NCBI GenBank assembly: GCA_964023275.1
Contig: OZ029919.1
Span: forward strand, 12,521,702 to 12,585,701
Source of the DNA: Norana najaformis
Lineage: Eukaryota > Annelida > Clitellata > Crassiclitellata > Hormogastridae
DNA length: 64,000 nucleotides
Direction: 5' to 3'
The translations under genes and the position numbers were made by a program. Below are positions 1-11,951 of this stretch, piece by piece. The first letter of the stretch is position 1, and each line of letters begins with the position of its first letter. The notes under the pieces were generated by a model that saw nothing but the letters and a program-made list of their open reading frames with translations, was not told where the DNA came from and did not search any database.

Positions 1-380
1 ATGTGTTTATGTAGATACCTGTCCTGGTCACGCTTTTTAGAGTAAATGGTTGTGCGAGTTTTAACCAGGTGACAAGTGATGACCTGTTTTAAGAAAGTGA
101 TGAAGAAAACACACAGCAGAGCTCAAGACAAGAGCTGAGACTCATGATGGCAGTCACTGTTCAAAATGAACGGCCTATAACAATGCTCAACAGATATTCT
201 TCAGCTAAAGTTTGTAATCATGTTACATGTATTTTGTCTTTCTTTGTGTTTACAGGTCCTTACCAAACAGATGTAAACTCTTAATGTGACCACATAAAAC
301 TTTTATGTAACGTCGTGATACCACAGACTGTCTTCTACCACACAGTTGTTGTCTTGTGGTTAAATATTCCACCTGTTGTC
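1..380 (+). other. 5' flank and possible leader exon of the LHFPL-like gene
   Basis: No coding signal is visible here. A pyrimidine-rich stretch ending in TTTACAG at about 255 looks like a splice acceptor, so 256-380 may be 5' untranslated sequence of the exon whose ATG is at 381. This rests only on the acceptor-like motif; the promoter is not seen and may lie left of the window. Confidence 0.3.
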
Positions 381-795
381 ATGGAGACAGGTTTAAGCTG
401 TGTTGGAAGATTCTGGTCATTACTTTCATTTCTTGCTGCATCTGCCGCTAGTGTTGGATTCTTCATGCCTTACTGGCTTGAGGGTGTGATCCACCACATG
501 GATGGTGACTATAAGACGCATTTTGGAGTGTTTCGGCGGTGTAACTACCTAATGCCAGCGGCCTCTGAAGCGTCCACCAGAAAACCGATGGTGGTCGTGG
601 TGGTAGAGCAGTGTGGGAGATATGCAACATTCTGGGACATACCAAGCATGTGGTGGCAGGCAGCCACTGTGGCAATTGGTGTTGGATGTGGCCTGGGCAT
701 CCTTGTGGCTTTTTCAGCTCTTCTTTGCTGCTGTATTCAAGACTCGATGTCAAAGAACCTGTCCAGGATAGCAGGCGTAGTACAGCTGCTCGCAG
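381..795 (+). CDS. LHFPL-like exon 1
   Basis: This exon encodes TM1, the first extracellular loop and TM2. It ends CGCAG|GTTAGT, a good donor, leaving one base of a Gly codon that is completed in exon 2. Read past the donor, the frame stops at once (TAG at 798). Confidence 0.92.
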
Positions 796-3700
796 GTTAG
801 TTAATTTCACAGTACAGGTGATTACCAAAATATTTCATGATTTCTTTAAATATCGTGTGATCAGAATAGTATTCATAAACTCGAAGCTTTCTAATGTGCT
901 ACTTAAAAGGTAAGCTGCACACCAGGTAATCCATGAGTGCTGTCTCAAGTCAGAGGGGTTGTCCAGAGATACCATATGAAGAACAAAATTCGATTGCCAA
1001 ATGACCAGAGAGAGGATATGGTGGAGATGTTATGGTAAGTGGTGTTTAGATTGAGAGAAATTGGAAGGCAGAGGATTAGGATGGATCAAGGTAAGATTTC
1101 TTGAAAGGTGGGACTTCAGTTTTGAATGAAAGCCTGAAGAGTGATAGAGAGCGAGGACTGAGGCAGATGATGTTAGGTAAGGAATAGGAAGGTGGAGCTA
1201 CAGAGAATTTGCGGAATTGAGGTGGGGGATTATTCCAGAGTTGATATTTATTGTGTAATGCTAGCGTGTGATCTTCGCCTAAAAGAAAAGATGTAATGTC
1301 CAGGTTTTTGTGTAACAAAAACTGTTCCTTCTTACTGGGGGTGGCCTAAGAACGCTTTTAAGTAGAAGTTTTGCAGGAATGCTTTGAATGATGGATGGAT
1401 GAGTAGGTAGGTGGATGGATGAATCATTAGGTAGGTGGATGGTTGTATGGCTGGCTTGCTGTATGGTCAGGTAGATGGGTGGATGGATGAATGTATCTAA
1501 TCTGATCATATGTATTACGAAAAAGCTTCTGTAGCATTGTTACAAGGCATCAATTGATGGTTGCCTTCTAAGCAAAACTCTGCATTCCAGAATCACAGTC
1601 CTTTAGACAGAACCAGTGAGGGTAAAGAACCTAAAAAGATTAGATGGATCATGGATGGATGGATGGATGGATGGATGTTTACTGTTTTGTGAGTTATTGG
1701 AAATTCTATACACTTGAGTATTCTAATAGCACATTCTCCTAATAGTACATACTCCTTGTATGAAAATACCAAGTAAAACCTAGGTCATAGCCAACATTTT
1801 ACCAAAGTCAAGTGGACTTACAGCTAAAGAGAGAAATATGATGGGACGTTGTACAAAATGCAGTCAGTCATGCTTTGTACCATTGATATATGTATCAGTA
1901 CCTTTGAATGATATGGTGTAGAGCAGGTGCATGTATTGGTGTAAATATTTTCAGATTGGATTAGATCAGAGGAATAGGGGGTTCCTCAAAGTAAAGGTGA
2001 TGTTTTGGTTTGTGTCAGTTGGATAAAAGAAAGACACAAACAGGTCGGTTGCGTGGTTTGGCGATGTAGGGCTGGAGAAGAACGGAGTGAAGCAATGTGC
2101 TGTAGTGCATGGAAGTGGCCAATGGGATGATATGAAAAATAATAACCATACAGCAACCTATATTTCCTGCTGTGGAAGCCAGAGAAGAATGAACTTTGGT
2201 CATGCAGATCAAATATGAAAAGTGTGGGATGGACCGGTGCTGAGTCTCTATAGATTGGATCAGATTTGACAATGACACTATAAGCCACTGCAACTAGAGG
2301 GTTAGACTTGGCATTCATTTTGGCTGAGAGATGTATTTGATATTCTCACACAGAGTCTTAGAAACCATTTGATCAGCTGGGTTATGTGTATTTGTGTTAT
2401 GTGTGGTGGAAAGTATTATAATAAAATCATAAGATGGTTTGAGAGATTCAGTTCTGCCTGATGGTTTAGTGCCCTGCCTGATGTGGCACTTGTTAAGTGG
2501 TTTATATACTGTTTTAAGCCACTAACCTACTGGAGATTGAAGTAGATCAGTCCAGGCCTTGTGATGGTAATGGCCTTCTGAGGGTAATGTCCTTGTGATG
2601 GTAATAGCCTTCTGAGGGTAATGGAAGTTACTCAGAGCCATTCAGATAGTGAGAATGTTCTTCTAAATGGTTGGAATAAGATCTTTCTGCTGCCTTAATG
2701 CTCAGCGAAGGCCTACACGCAGATTGTAAACAGTTGTTAGATATAAGACTTGAGAGCTGCTGGACTATGTTTGTCTTTATTTGTCTTTGCCAACTGCCAG
2801 TGAAAGTCTTCAGTGTAATAAACCACTGGTGGTCTACTTGCCTGCTATGATAGCAGTCTAACTCTCCTTTCCATTTATAAACAGTTCTTTCTGTCTTCTC
2901 AAACACAACAATAAACTGGCCGCCACAGATGGGGGGGGGGGAGCTGTTGAATTCCTGCATTTGTAACTAAGGCTGTCTATATGTAAATGCCGCCAGAAAA
3001 AACTAATGACAAAGCATTAAGACTTCATTTTGTGCCCTATGGGAACACAGTAACGAGGTCTAAGCTATTAATCAGAAATCACAAAGGCATAAATGAACAT
3101 GTACCAGTTTATGTGTAATGTACCAAGAATAAAACTATTTGTAAGAATTATGGCTTGCACAAAACTAGATTGATTTACATGGCATGAAGTAGTAGGCCAA
3201 TGAAAAGCTGGGAACTTTATTACACTTAGGATGGAGGGGATTTTAGAGAACGTAGTTGGGATTTTGTTTGTGGCAGGTGTAACTTGTTTGTCATAACAGC
3301 AAGTGGAGTCCCAAATAAATTGCATGTAACTAGATTGCTGAATATATATGGAAAGGAACAGAATTCTGCTGCTTGGTTGGGGCCTCTGACCTGGAATTTT
3401 AACTGCTTAAGTGAGGACTCTGCTGATTTTTGAGCAAATGGTCTAGATAGATAAAAGAATATAAACAACAACTCATTGGTTGGGGGATTGCAGGGGGCTA
3501 ATCAACAACAGACACTCTCGATGTACTGGAATACAAGCTGGAGTTAGTGGTAAAACTGGAAAACTGTTGGCTTATGAATTAGTGCTTCTTGCTTCAAAAG
3601 TTAAAGTGCATGTTCTTTCAAAGCTGCCTAATTAGGCTAATTGGTCAGTCTCTTGGCCACGGTAGAAACCAGTGGAATTAAGTAAAGTGCGTAGAGTAGT

Positions 3701-6700
3701 CTTAAATCACACTTTAAGTGGCCAGACAGTTCAGAATGTATATACTCTCTGGTAGCAAAAGACATCCATTATGGCCTGAGGCGGTTTATGTCTTTGGTCA
3801 AAGAGCAAAGCTTTGAACAGGAGCTGCAGCTCTTTAGAGAAAGTCTTCTGTTCTGTCCAATGTCAATCTTCAGCCGTGTCAGAATGCAGTCGATTAAATT
3901 TCGATGTTCTAGATTTGCCCAAGTGATTCTGAACACTGTTCAACTTTAGTTTCATATTAGAAACATTTAATATTTATAATTAATATTTATCAGGTTTAGT
4001 AGTTTTTTGTGTATATTTCTTTCTGTTTGAGATCTGTAAATATTAATCGTTGCTTTGAATTTGCATCAGTTGTCTGTGAATTGTAAAACCAGACTGCAAG
4101 CATGTTAAAAATGTTTTAAAAATTAATTTCTGGGAATGGAAGATACCAATTTGGTCATAATACTTATATGTGACAGAAAGCAGTTTGAATATCCTATAGC
4201 CAGATGCACCATTTGACTTTCTGTGGTACACCATAGTCACAAATTGTCTAATTTCAGGCCACAGTGGATGTGATTTGTAACCAGACATTACAAGCATTTG
4301 AACTGTCTGGCCACATTATAATGTGTTATTACAAGGAACAGTTAATATGACAACTGTACAATCTCCCTCTAGACTACTTGGGGCAGTTCTCTAGAAAAGA
4401 TAATGTATTTTCATCTTTTTGTAAACAGGTATCAATGGTAACAGCACCTGTTGTGTAGTACTCCAAGGACTAGAGTCAGACTTGAGTCTGTTTTTTGGGA
4501 AATTGGACTCAGACTCAGGCTATCATGACTCAGAACCCAAGTCAAATTCAAGTCTAGGGCTTCAAGTCCATGACATAGTCTGAGTCATAATAACCTGAGA
4601 TCAGATGTCCTTAAGGATGGGTAGTGGAACTTTTATAAATAATAACTTTCATGTTTCAAAATAGGTAATTTAATTTGTGAAATGTCTTGTACTTATTGTG
4701 AAGTGGCGCACATATTAAAACAGATTAAAGTCATGTTAGAAGACTGATCGGAATACAAGATCATTCAAGTAAGCAAGAAAGTAATGCGTTTGTTAGTGTG
4801 CAAAATTCAGTTTATATACAGTCCAGAGTTAAAGCCATGATTTCTGGCAAAGATTGGAACTAATGCACAGATAAACAAGTTGATCTAAACAACACCAGTT
4901 AATGAGAGGGTTATTAAAACCCTTACTTAAATCTTATTTTGTCTCTAAATGCATATAAAATGTATATAAATCAGTGAATAAATCAAAGGCAATAAAATAA
5001 GCACTGCTGTTTAGAATGTTTTACTCATTATTTACAGTTTTCTTTAAGCATTCTCGGGATGTATTTTCAGATCTTCTTTATTCACCAGATCGCTTCCACT
5101 CTGCTTATCAGTGGTTGTTATCATGGCGCCTATGTTTACAGAAGTTTTACTTATCAGTGGAATGTTTTGCCATAGCATGGCCTCACTGGAAAGTGATCAA
5201 CTTCTTTGCTTGGAGATACAGACCAGCTGATTGTGATGCTGCTGCTGCTGCTGCAGTGGCACTAAAAGCCAGAACCTGAGGCTGCATGCAGATGTATTGC
5301 CAAAACATGCAGTTTAAGATTTGCAAATTATTCAAAAACTGTGAAACAGTTTGACCATTCCAGGATCACCATGGATGTCTGAAAATAAAGGCAGAATCAA
5401 TGCAGCAGATTAACCGCATTCAACTTCAGACTGTAGTGCGTCAGGCCAAATCGAAGCAGTACAAGTAGTACATGTGAAAAAGCTGTACTTGAGAGAGTGA
5501 GACCATGTGGTTGCATGTCTGCGGGCAAGTTGTACTATGATTAGTACAGCATAGGAACAAGGCCATGTGAAATACCAGAATAACAGAGGCCAAGGGAGGA
5601 TGCTGAAAACAGGTGGCTGAAGGCTGTTGCAAAGACAGGTGGGGACTGACATCAGTCACTGAGTGAAAGAGCCTTATAATGGATTCTAGAGGAGATGGGC
5701 AATCTGCCTGGAAGGATGACCATGAATAAATGTATGTATATTGGAAATCAGAGACTGCCAATCAGTGGCATATTTAAATAGGAGCCTTTGTGCCAAGGCC
5801 TCTCTCACCAAAGTCTAAATTTTTCCCACTTCAAAATTGCCAGTCCATGACAAGACTTCTAAATACCCCACTGAGGACAAAGAAGGGAGACCAAATACAT
5901 CAATCAGCCTGTACAGCACCAGAAATCAACAACCAGAGCAAGGTAATAGTGCTCAGTAAAGAACGACGAGGCGAGTCTAAGTAAAAGCAAACCCTGGGTA
6001 GCTAAGCATGTGTGTAATTGAAGAAATGCCTAGACCGCATGAGTCAGAGTTGAATCTAGGATTTACTGAAACCGTGGGACTTGTATTTAGTTTGTTGGCA
6101 GTGCTCGGTGGCAGGAAACGGTCCCTGACAGTCCTTATCAAGAGGCTAATTTCGGATGTGGTTCATTTTATAGCTTGTAGTTTATTATGTGGGGAGTATC
6201 TGCAATTTATTATGAAGAAAAGCTGCACTTATTTTCATGCAGTTGAAGTCTTTGAAATTATGATATCCCAAAGAATGATGCAAACCAAGGGACCTAGGTC
6301 TGTAGAGCATTGGCAGATGGATGATAAATAAAAACATGGATGGAATTTTAGTGCTAACTTACAGTTGATTAATTTATTTTGAAATAAAATTAAGCAACTG
6401 ACTAAGTGGTGAATTATGCAAACTTTAATGATCATCAAAATTAGGTATTTCCAGAACATATTTGCCATTTCGTATAAATCAGTTTATCGGTTAAATTCAA
6501 TCAGTTCAATTTGCAATGTGTATGTTATGATCTTTTCTATCACAGGCCTTTGTCACTAATCTAATCTGATTTGATAACTATTATGTTTCTGTAAGAGCAG
6601 CCAGAACCTGTCAGTTCAGCCCGGTTAGTTGAACAGCAGATTAATCATCTAAGAGAGTGACAAACATTTGAGAGTTAATCCATCACCATGGAAGATTTTG

Positions 6701-9700
6701 AATATGGCCAGTCTCAATTTTGCATTTACATTAAGTTTAGAACAAAGTAAAATTTTATAGATGATAGTGTAGGACTGGACATTAAATTATTATTTAATCT
6801 ATCTTTTGTCTGTTATTCTAGAATAAGATTAGTTCTTTAAGGCAACCAAGCACTCATGGGTTTGAAGTATTGTAGTAACTTGATTTTTCTCCACAAAAGT
6901 GGCATCAAGTTCACTAGAGGTCACATTATTATGATCTTATCTACCGATAATCTAATCCAGTGATGGGCAGTAACTACTTTGACTAGCTTAACTACAACTC
7001 CTTTAGAACTACTTTTGAAGTAGTTTAAAATGTAATAAAATAGTTAACTACTTTTCTAATGACTTTTATAACTAGAAGTAGTTCCAATGTTTAATGACAT
7101 CTTATGGCATCAAAGGCCGTTGACGTCGCCCTCCTTCTTTATCCAGGCTTGGAACTAAAAGAGTTTTGTTCCATAAGATGGGGACTGAGTTGCTGGAGAA
7201 CAGATGTACATGATAGTTAATCTTCACCACAAAATAAAACAGCGTGCTACATTCTTTAACTCTTAATTCTTTAACATTCTATAAATGGAAATACGACATA
7301 ACTAGTATTGTTGCCAACTGGGACAGGAAATAATTTGGAGACTCTGCAGACAAGTTAGTAATTATGCAGTTGAGAAACTCTTCTGCTGGAAAAGTAGTTA
7401 GAAAAAAGTAGTTAACTATAAATTGAGATATTTTGTTTAACTTCTAGTTACAACTACTTTTTGAGAAGAAGTAGATAACGTCATGGCCAAGGCTATCCGT
7501 CAATGCAATAACTCTTACAAATACCAGATGTCATGAGTTGTCATCATTACAGACCAACTTCCGGCCTCACCAGATGTCATTACATATAATCGTCTTGAAC
7601 ATTCTAGGACATTCTGGCACCTTCTAGAATAGATGAACAGATGCACTAGTAGACAATAATTGTTAGTGGCCTATAGACTTCCATGGCTATAGTATGAATA
7701 GTCGAGAGACAATCAAGCGTAGAAATAAATGACATCCAGTAGGCTTCAACTACTTCTGGAAATGTCTAGAAGGTTCTCGAATTGGCCTGCATGACCGTAT
7801 ATGCTGTACCTGTCAATGCAAAAAGAAGACTGGCAACTGATGATTGCAAGCTGAGTCGAAGCCGTTTCAGACAGCAGTTTCGCAGAGACAGTGTGGACGA
7901 TGATGCAACAGTAGATGGTAGTAGAGTTAGATGCACTGCTTTCTTACTAGAACACAATTGGTTGTAATGTTGACTGTGTTTTCTTGCAAGACACAAATAA
8001 CTACAACTTATTACTGAGAGAAACTGTCACATGTCATTTCTGCCAGGATAGGGTAGGAAAAGTGTGACAGGTAATTTTTACTTTTTAACTACTTAAAAAT
8101 ATTTAACTACAGTTGTTGACATCACTGATCTAATCTAGTTTGGAAACTTTTATATCACTTTTATCATAATGGATCTGGCAATTAATCGGTGGTTGCTTCC
8201 AAGAAAAACCAGATTTGGAAATCACAATCCAATGGGCAGAAACAGTTGAGATCTATGAGATCTATGAGACCCCAGCGACTGGAAGACAGTCTGTGGTGGT
8301 AGAAGAAGCAGAGCAGTTCCTTTAGCTAGACCCCCCTCGGGAGGCAGCCCAGAGTGTGAAGGTTTGGCAACTTCATTTCCCTGGCTTCAGCATATGAGGA
8401 CTGGTGGACAGACCTCTGACTTGTCACCTTATCTTTTCAGTGGCTGTATGTTGTCGGTGTACTCATTTTATAGCGGAGTTCGCTAGGGAACAAAAGTGCA
8501 GCAGACAGGTATATGTATGTACAGTGGAAGACTATTCCACAAGTCCAATACAGGAGGCACAACAGGCTTGAGTTGATGCTTGGAAGCATGACTGACACCT
8601 GCACCCTGCCAGCAAATTTCATGCAGATGTATACTCTATATGTGGCAGCCGCCGATGGCCTATGCCTACCGGTTGTCCAAATGAGAACCAGTCAAACCTG
8701 TTGATAGGTAGATGGTTCAAAATGGCCCTTGGGCTTCTATGATGGAAGATGTTGAAACACCATACAAGAATGCATGAAATCCGTGGTATGCTTAAGGAAA
8801 AGCTCCTGAACACAAATTAGGACACAGTAAGTCGTTTCGGATTATATGATAATTGCTGAGAAAACTCTGCAAAATAATGAACTTATTGTGAAAAAACATG
8901 ATACATGAAAATGGCTAGCATGTCCATCAACACATGGATTATAGCAGTCTGGGACCTACTGACAATCTAAGAATACAGTAAGATTTGCTGGTGCTGCAGG
9001 ATAGGACTACTCTCCTTTTTCTGTAGTCTTGTGTCCTTTTTCTATTGTGATCACATTGCTTGAATTTGTTGTTTATGTGGAAGCCAGTTTTAATAAATTA
9101 TCGAAGCATCTGTTCATTTACTTTTATGTTATGTCTGGACTGTGGTTAGTATTCTGCCAGAATACTCTTACATTATTGGTTCAGTACTGTCTCTGTGAAT
9201 CTGATATATGTTAATAACTTTACCATTCTGATGAATTATGATGCAGGTGGTCTCATTTGGCATTTGGTAGCCTGAGAAGTTATTTGATTTGTTGAACATA
9301 CGTCTTGTAACATGAGGTGTTTGGATTCAAACCTCCTCTGAGACAGCACATTCGTAGGAGCCTTGAGAAAATCCTTGAAACATCATTATTTGATGCCAGC
9401 AGTGTTGACATGCGGGACATGCGGGAGGAATAATAATAGAGCTGTGTGGCCTCAGTTCTGTGGCTGTGGCCTCGGTTCTGTGGCTATGATTGTTCCGAAA
9501 ATGATGAGTACAATGTGATTATTGTTATTATTTATCTCTGATGAGTAAGTGATGCCTGTGTGGGAAGGCACTGGATGAACTAAACAGAAAATTCAGTCTG
9601 TTATTTAAGGTAATTGGTCTGAAAATCATTATTGGCAACCAGTTGTTTGGAACTCTTGATGAATTGTTAAGTGACAGAACATTTAATTAAACCTGTCTCA

Positions 9701-11951
9701 TGCATAGCTGTCATTTCTCCTGTTTAATTTGTGTCCTGATTAAGTTTTCTCACTGAATATTGAGATAAATACTGCGAAAGAACATTTAGATGAATTCAGT
9801 TTAACACTGCTTAGATAAATATTCTGTAAGACTGCTTAGATGTTGTGTGATTAACCCATTTCGTATTCATTCATTCATTCATTCAGAGCATTTCTGTAAT
9901 GCCCCTTTGAGTTATACACCCAGAGTTATACACAAAGAGGCACTGCCAGCCAAGCTTCTGTGAAACAGAACAGTTTTCAACTGTTGATGAAAGGTGTATC
10001 TCTCATCTCCAGCCAGGACATGCAGATCAAAAGGGAGTCCATTTCATGTAGAAGGCCCAACCACTGAAAAGGCGCAATGTTGAAGTGCATGTAAAAGGAA
10101 TCAGTATTTCACCTCGAGCCTTGGAACAAAGATTTCTGCACCCAGCCAAGCCAGAACAGAGCAACAAAGCTCACACGGTAGGAAAGGACATCCCCAACTG
10201 GCATTGTCAGACCCAAATCAAAACCTTAAATTCAATGCACTGCAAAACTGGCAGCCAATGAAGTAAATAATGCATACAGAGTGGTACATGACTAAACTTG
10301 GAAATGCCACCAGCAAGCCTTGCATCCGTTTGCAGCATCTGCTGAAGTTGCCCAATGAACCCCAAAGGCAGGGTCGCTTAGATGGCACTACAGTAGTCAA
10401 TCCTGCTGCTAATGAAAGAATGATTGGGTGTTGCAGGTTATAAACTGATCCATAATTGAGCAGAGCTTACTGAAGCATACAGACCACAGTGATGCAGAGC
10501 CCAATCAGTCAGTGGTGAGAAGGATTAGTGGGCCATGTGCTGATGCTGCAGAGGAAGCAAGCACTTCAAAGGAGTTGGTGCCTGGTTTCTTGCCTGCAGA
10601 TTGTCTTTATAAGGGATGAGCATACTTCCTCCATAGCATTCTGCTGATGATGCATTCAGGGCTGATGCTGCAGAAACCCTGGGATGATCAAGGAACCTGT
10701 ATCCCCGGGGTGTGGAGCAACATATGGCTACACTGAATGATGTGCTTAGATAAGTATTGTTTAAGATTGCTTAGATGTTGTGTTGTTAAGCCACTTCTTA
10801 TTGTGATGGCTTGTAGATTTGGCCTGGAGTCCCAGCTTCTGTGGTTATCATTTGTGTATTTTTTAAGCACCACTATCTAATCACTAAGCATCGGTTGGTG
10901 GCACTGAGCAGTTGTGAGTGAAAGACTTGCTCAAGGTCCCTACACAGTAACCGTCTCAGGGGAGGGTCAAACCCATAATCTCCATGTTACACTCCTGTGA
11001 CTAATCATCTACCGTGCCCCACCGCCCATAGTTACTGGCCTGGAGTTCCAGTTTCTTTGATTATGTATGTTAAGATGAAAGCAGCTGTGACCAAGTAATT
11101 GAGAGTTTAATTGAGAGGTGATGAAAAAGGGTTATCACCTTTGCATCACTTCAGATTATGTTCATTCACTTGGTGAATTGTAATCCAGCAAATAAACCAC
11201 TTCATTAAGTTGTTGGTATACATACGTGGAGGGTTACATACATAGAGTTGTCTTCAAAATAGGCCTAATTGGCTTTTTTAATTTCTTGTTTTTCGGTAGG
11301 TTTCTGTATTGCTGCGGGATGCATTTCCTATGCTGCAGGATGGAATAATGTTGAAGTTCAAGCAGCGTGTGGACCTCAAGTTCATAGCTTTAACTATGGT
11401 CAGTGAATATTAACTATTAAATAGACCTGCAACTGGTTACTAAACAACGCCAAATACCACTGTCTAACAAGGGGCAAAATATGGTGGTCACTGTGTTAAT
11501 CTTTTTATCTTGAACTTAGTGGTCATCGGCGTCTGGTCATAATATTCCTCAACTGGTTAAAAATAATGATTTAAATGTTAATTGGTGTCAGATCATTAAA
11601 TTCCTCAGTCACAGGCTACTGAGTTTGAATTTTGTGTGCTGCTGGAAACTGGCAGTTAGGCCTAAGTAATTATCTTGTTGTTGAGGGACCCTAGATCTCA
11701 GGGTTCCTGCTGATTGTGCAGGTGCATTACCTGAATGATTACTTTTATCTGTCTTTTATTTTCCTTTTGAGTGAGATTATGATGGTGGTTTGATTTCAGG
11801 TTCCTGTAAGATGTCTTGGGCATATTACACAACAATTGGTGGAGGAGCCTGCCTTCTTCTGTGTAGTGGTTTTGCTTTTCTTGCAGCCAAACGCAAAGGC
11901 GGATACCAACGAGTTGCACCGAAAGACAAAAAGTGTCGAACAGATCTTTAG
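381..11951 (+). CDS. LHFPL tetraspan family protein (complete, 3 exons)
   Basis: The coding exons are 381-795, 11300-11398 and 11800-11951; every intron is GT-AG and phase 1, and the spliced product is 221 aa. The family (lipoma HMGIC fusion partner-like) comprises four-pass membrane proteins related to claudins; vertebrate members act in hair cells and at synapses. Exon 1 carries a first hydrophobic segment with GFFMPYWL, then GVFRRCNY and EQCGRYATF, then DIP...WQAATV and a second membrane segment ending GVVQLLAG. Exon 2 continues with a third membrane segment and a Gly-Trp motif followed by a Cys. Exon 3 starts SCKMSWAYYT, has the fourth membrane segment and ends in a short basic tail. The ATG at 381 is preferred to an in-frame upstream GTG because METGLSC is the usual LHFPL N-terminus. 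Length fits the family (about 200-250 aa). The exact paralogue (LHFPL1-7) cannot be decided by eye. Confidence 0.92.
1388..1677. repeat. (GGAT)n-type microsatellites
   Basis: An imperfect GGAT/GTAG array runs over about 1388-1495 and a perfect (GGAT)n over 1651-1677, separated by about 150 bp of ordinary sequence. Confidence 0.85.
2557..2624. repeat. 34-bp tandem duplication
   Basis: Two adjacent 34-bp units, 2557-2590 and 2591-2624, begin CCTTGTGATGGTAAT and differ at two positions. Confidence 0.9.
4460..4600. repeat. ACTTGAGTC/GACTCAGAC-rich repeat
   Basis: The segment is built of short direct and inverted variants of GACTTGAGTC and GACTCAGACTC. This texture is typical of old non-autonomous DNA transposons, but I could not define termini or a target duplication. 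Confidence 0.45.
6958..8127. mobile_element. hAT-like non-autonomous DNA transposon, 1,170 bp
   Basis: The ends are CAGTGATGGGCAG... and ...GACATCACTG, an 8-bp inverted match (CAGTGATG). They are flanked by a perfect 8-bp direct repeat, ATCTAATC, at 6950-6957 and 8128-8135. An 8-bp target duplication and a CAGTG terminus are hAT hallmarks. The interior has many AGTAGTTAACTAC-like palindromic words near both ends and no transposase frame, so it is non-autonomous. Small open frames inside (for example 7782-7967) are not recognisable proteins. Confidence 0.75.
8296..8460 (-). mobile_element. SINE copy 1, (TTC)n-tail family
   Basis: On the + strand it reads AGAAGAAGCAGAGCAG, then GGCAGCC, GGCAACTTCATTT, CAGCATATGAGG and TGGACAGACCTCT in the same order as the copy at 17525. 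The GAA-rich left edge is the 3' tail of a minus-strand SINE. The tRNA-like head is not clear in this copy. Confidence 0.6.
9864..10440 (-). mobile_element. LINE 3' fragment (CR1/L2-like RT C-terminus) with (GAAT)n tail
   Basis: On the minus strand, broken frames give an LLQRMQ...GLLV segment followed by FSVVGPST, NGLPFDL and HQQLKTVLF. This is the usual post-RT C-terminus (GP..WN.LP...FK..LKT) of CR1/L2/RTE-like LINEs. The 3' end on that strand runs into (GAAT)n, seen as ATTC repeats at 9865-9884 on +. The copy is 5'-truncated and full of stops. Confidence 0.7.
10900..11030 (-). mobile_element. SINE-like fragment (tRNA-type B box on minus strand)
   Basis: The + strand shows AGACTTGCTCAAGGTCCC, then GAGGGTCAAACCCA, then a run ending at ACCGTGCCCC. 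Read on the minus strand this gives a B-box-like GGGTTTGACCC downstream of an A-box-like stretch, a layout common in animal SINEs. No clear tail was identified. Confidence 0.4.
11300..11398 (+). CDS. LHFPL-like exon 2
   Basis: This 99-nt exon lies between acceptor TTCGGTAG and donor GTCAGTG. It adds GFCIAAGCISYAAGW, most of the third membrane segment, and a downstream Cys expected in the second extracellular loop. Both boundaries are phase 1, matching exons 1 and 3. Confidence 0.9.
11800..11951 (+). CDS. LHFPL-like exon 3 (terminal)
   Basis: Acceptor TTGATTTCAG precedes 152 nt encoding SCKMSWAYYT, a hydrophobic fourth segment and a basic tail ending KKCRTDL before TAG. The frame joins exon 2 without loss. 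Confidence 0.9.

Larger units (their letters stand above)
796..11299 (+). other. 10.5-kb intron 1 of the LHFPL-like gene
   Basis: Its contents are mostly unrecognised AT-rich sequence. Identifiable pieces are imperfect and perfect (GGAT)n at 1388-1495 and 1651-1677, a 34-bp tandem duplication at 2557-2624, a G12 run near 2931, an ACTTGAGTC-rich repeat at 4460-4600, an hAT-like element at 6958-8127, a SINE copy near 8296-8460, a minus-strand LINE fragment at 9864-10440 and a second SINE-like piece near 10900-11030. Short open frames inside show no similarity I recognise. Confidence 0.8.
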
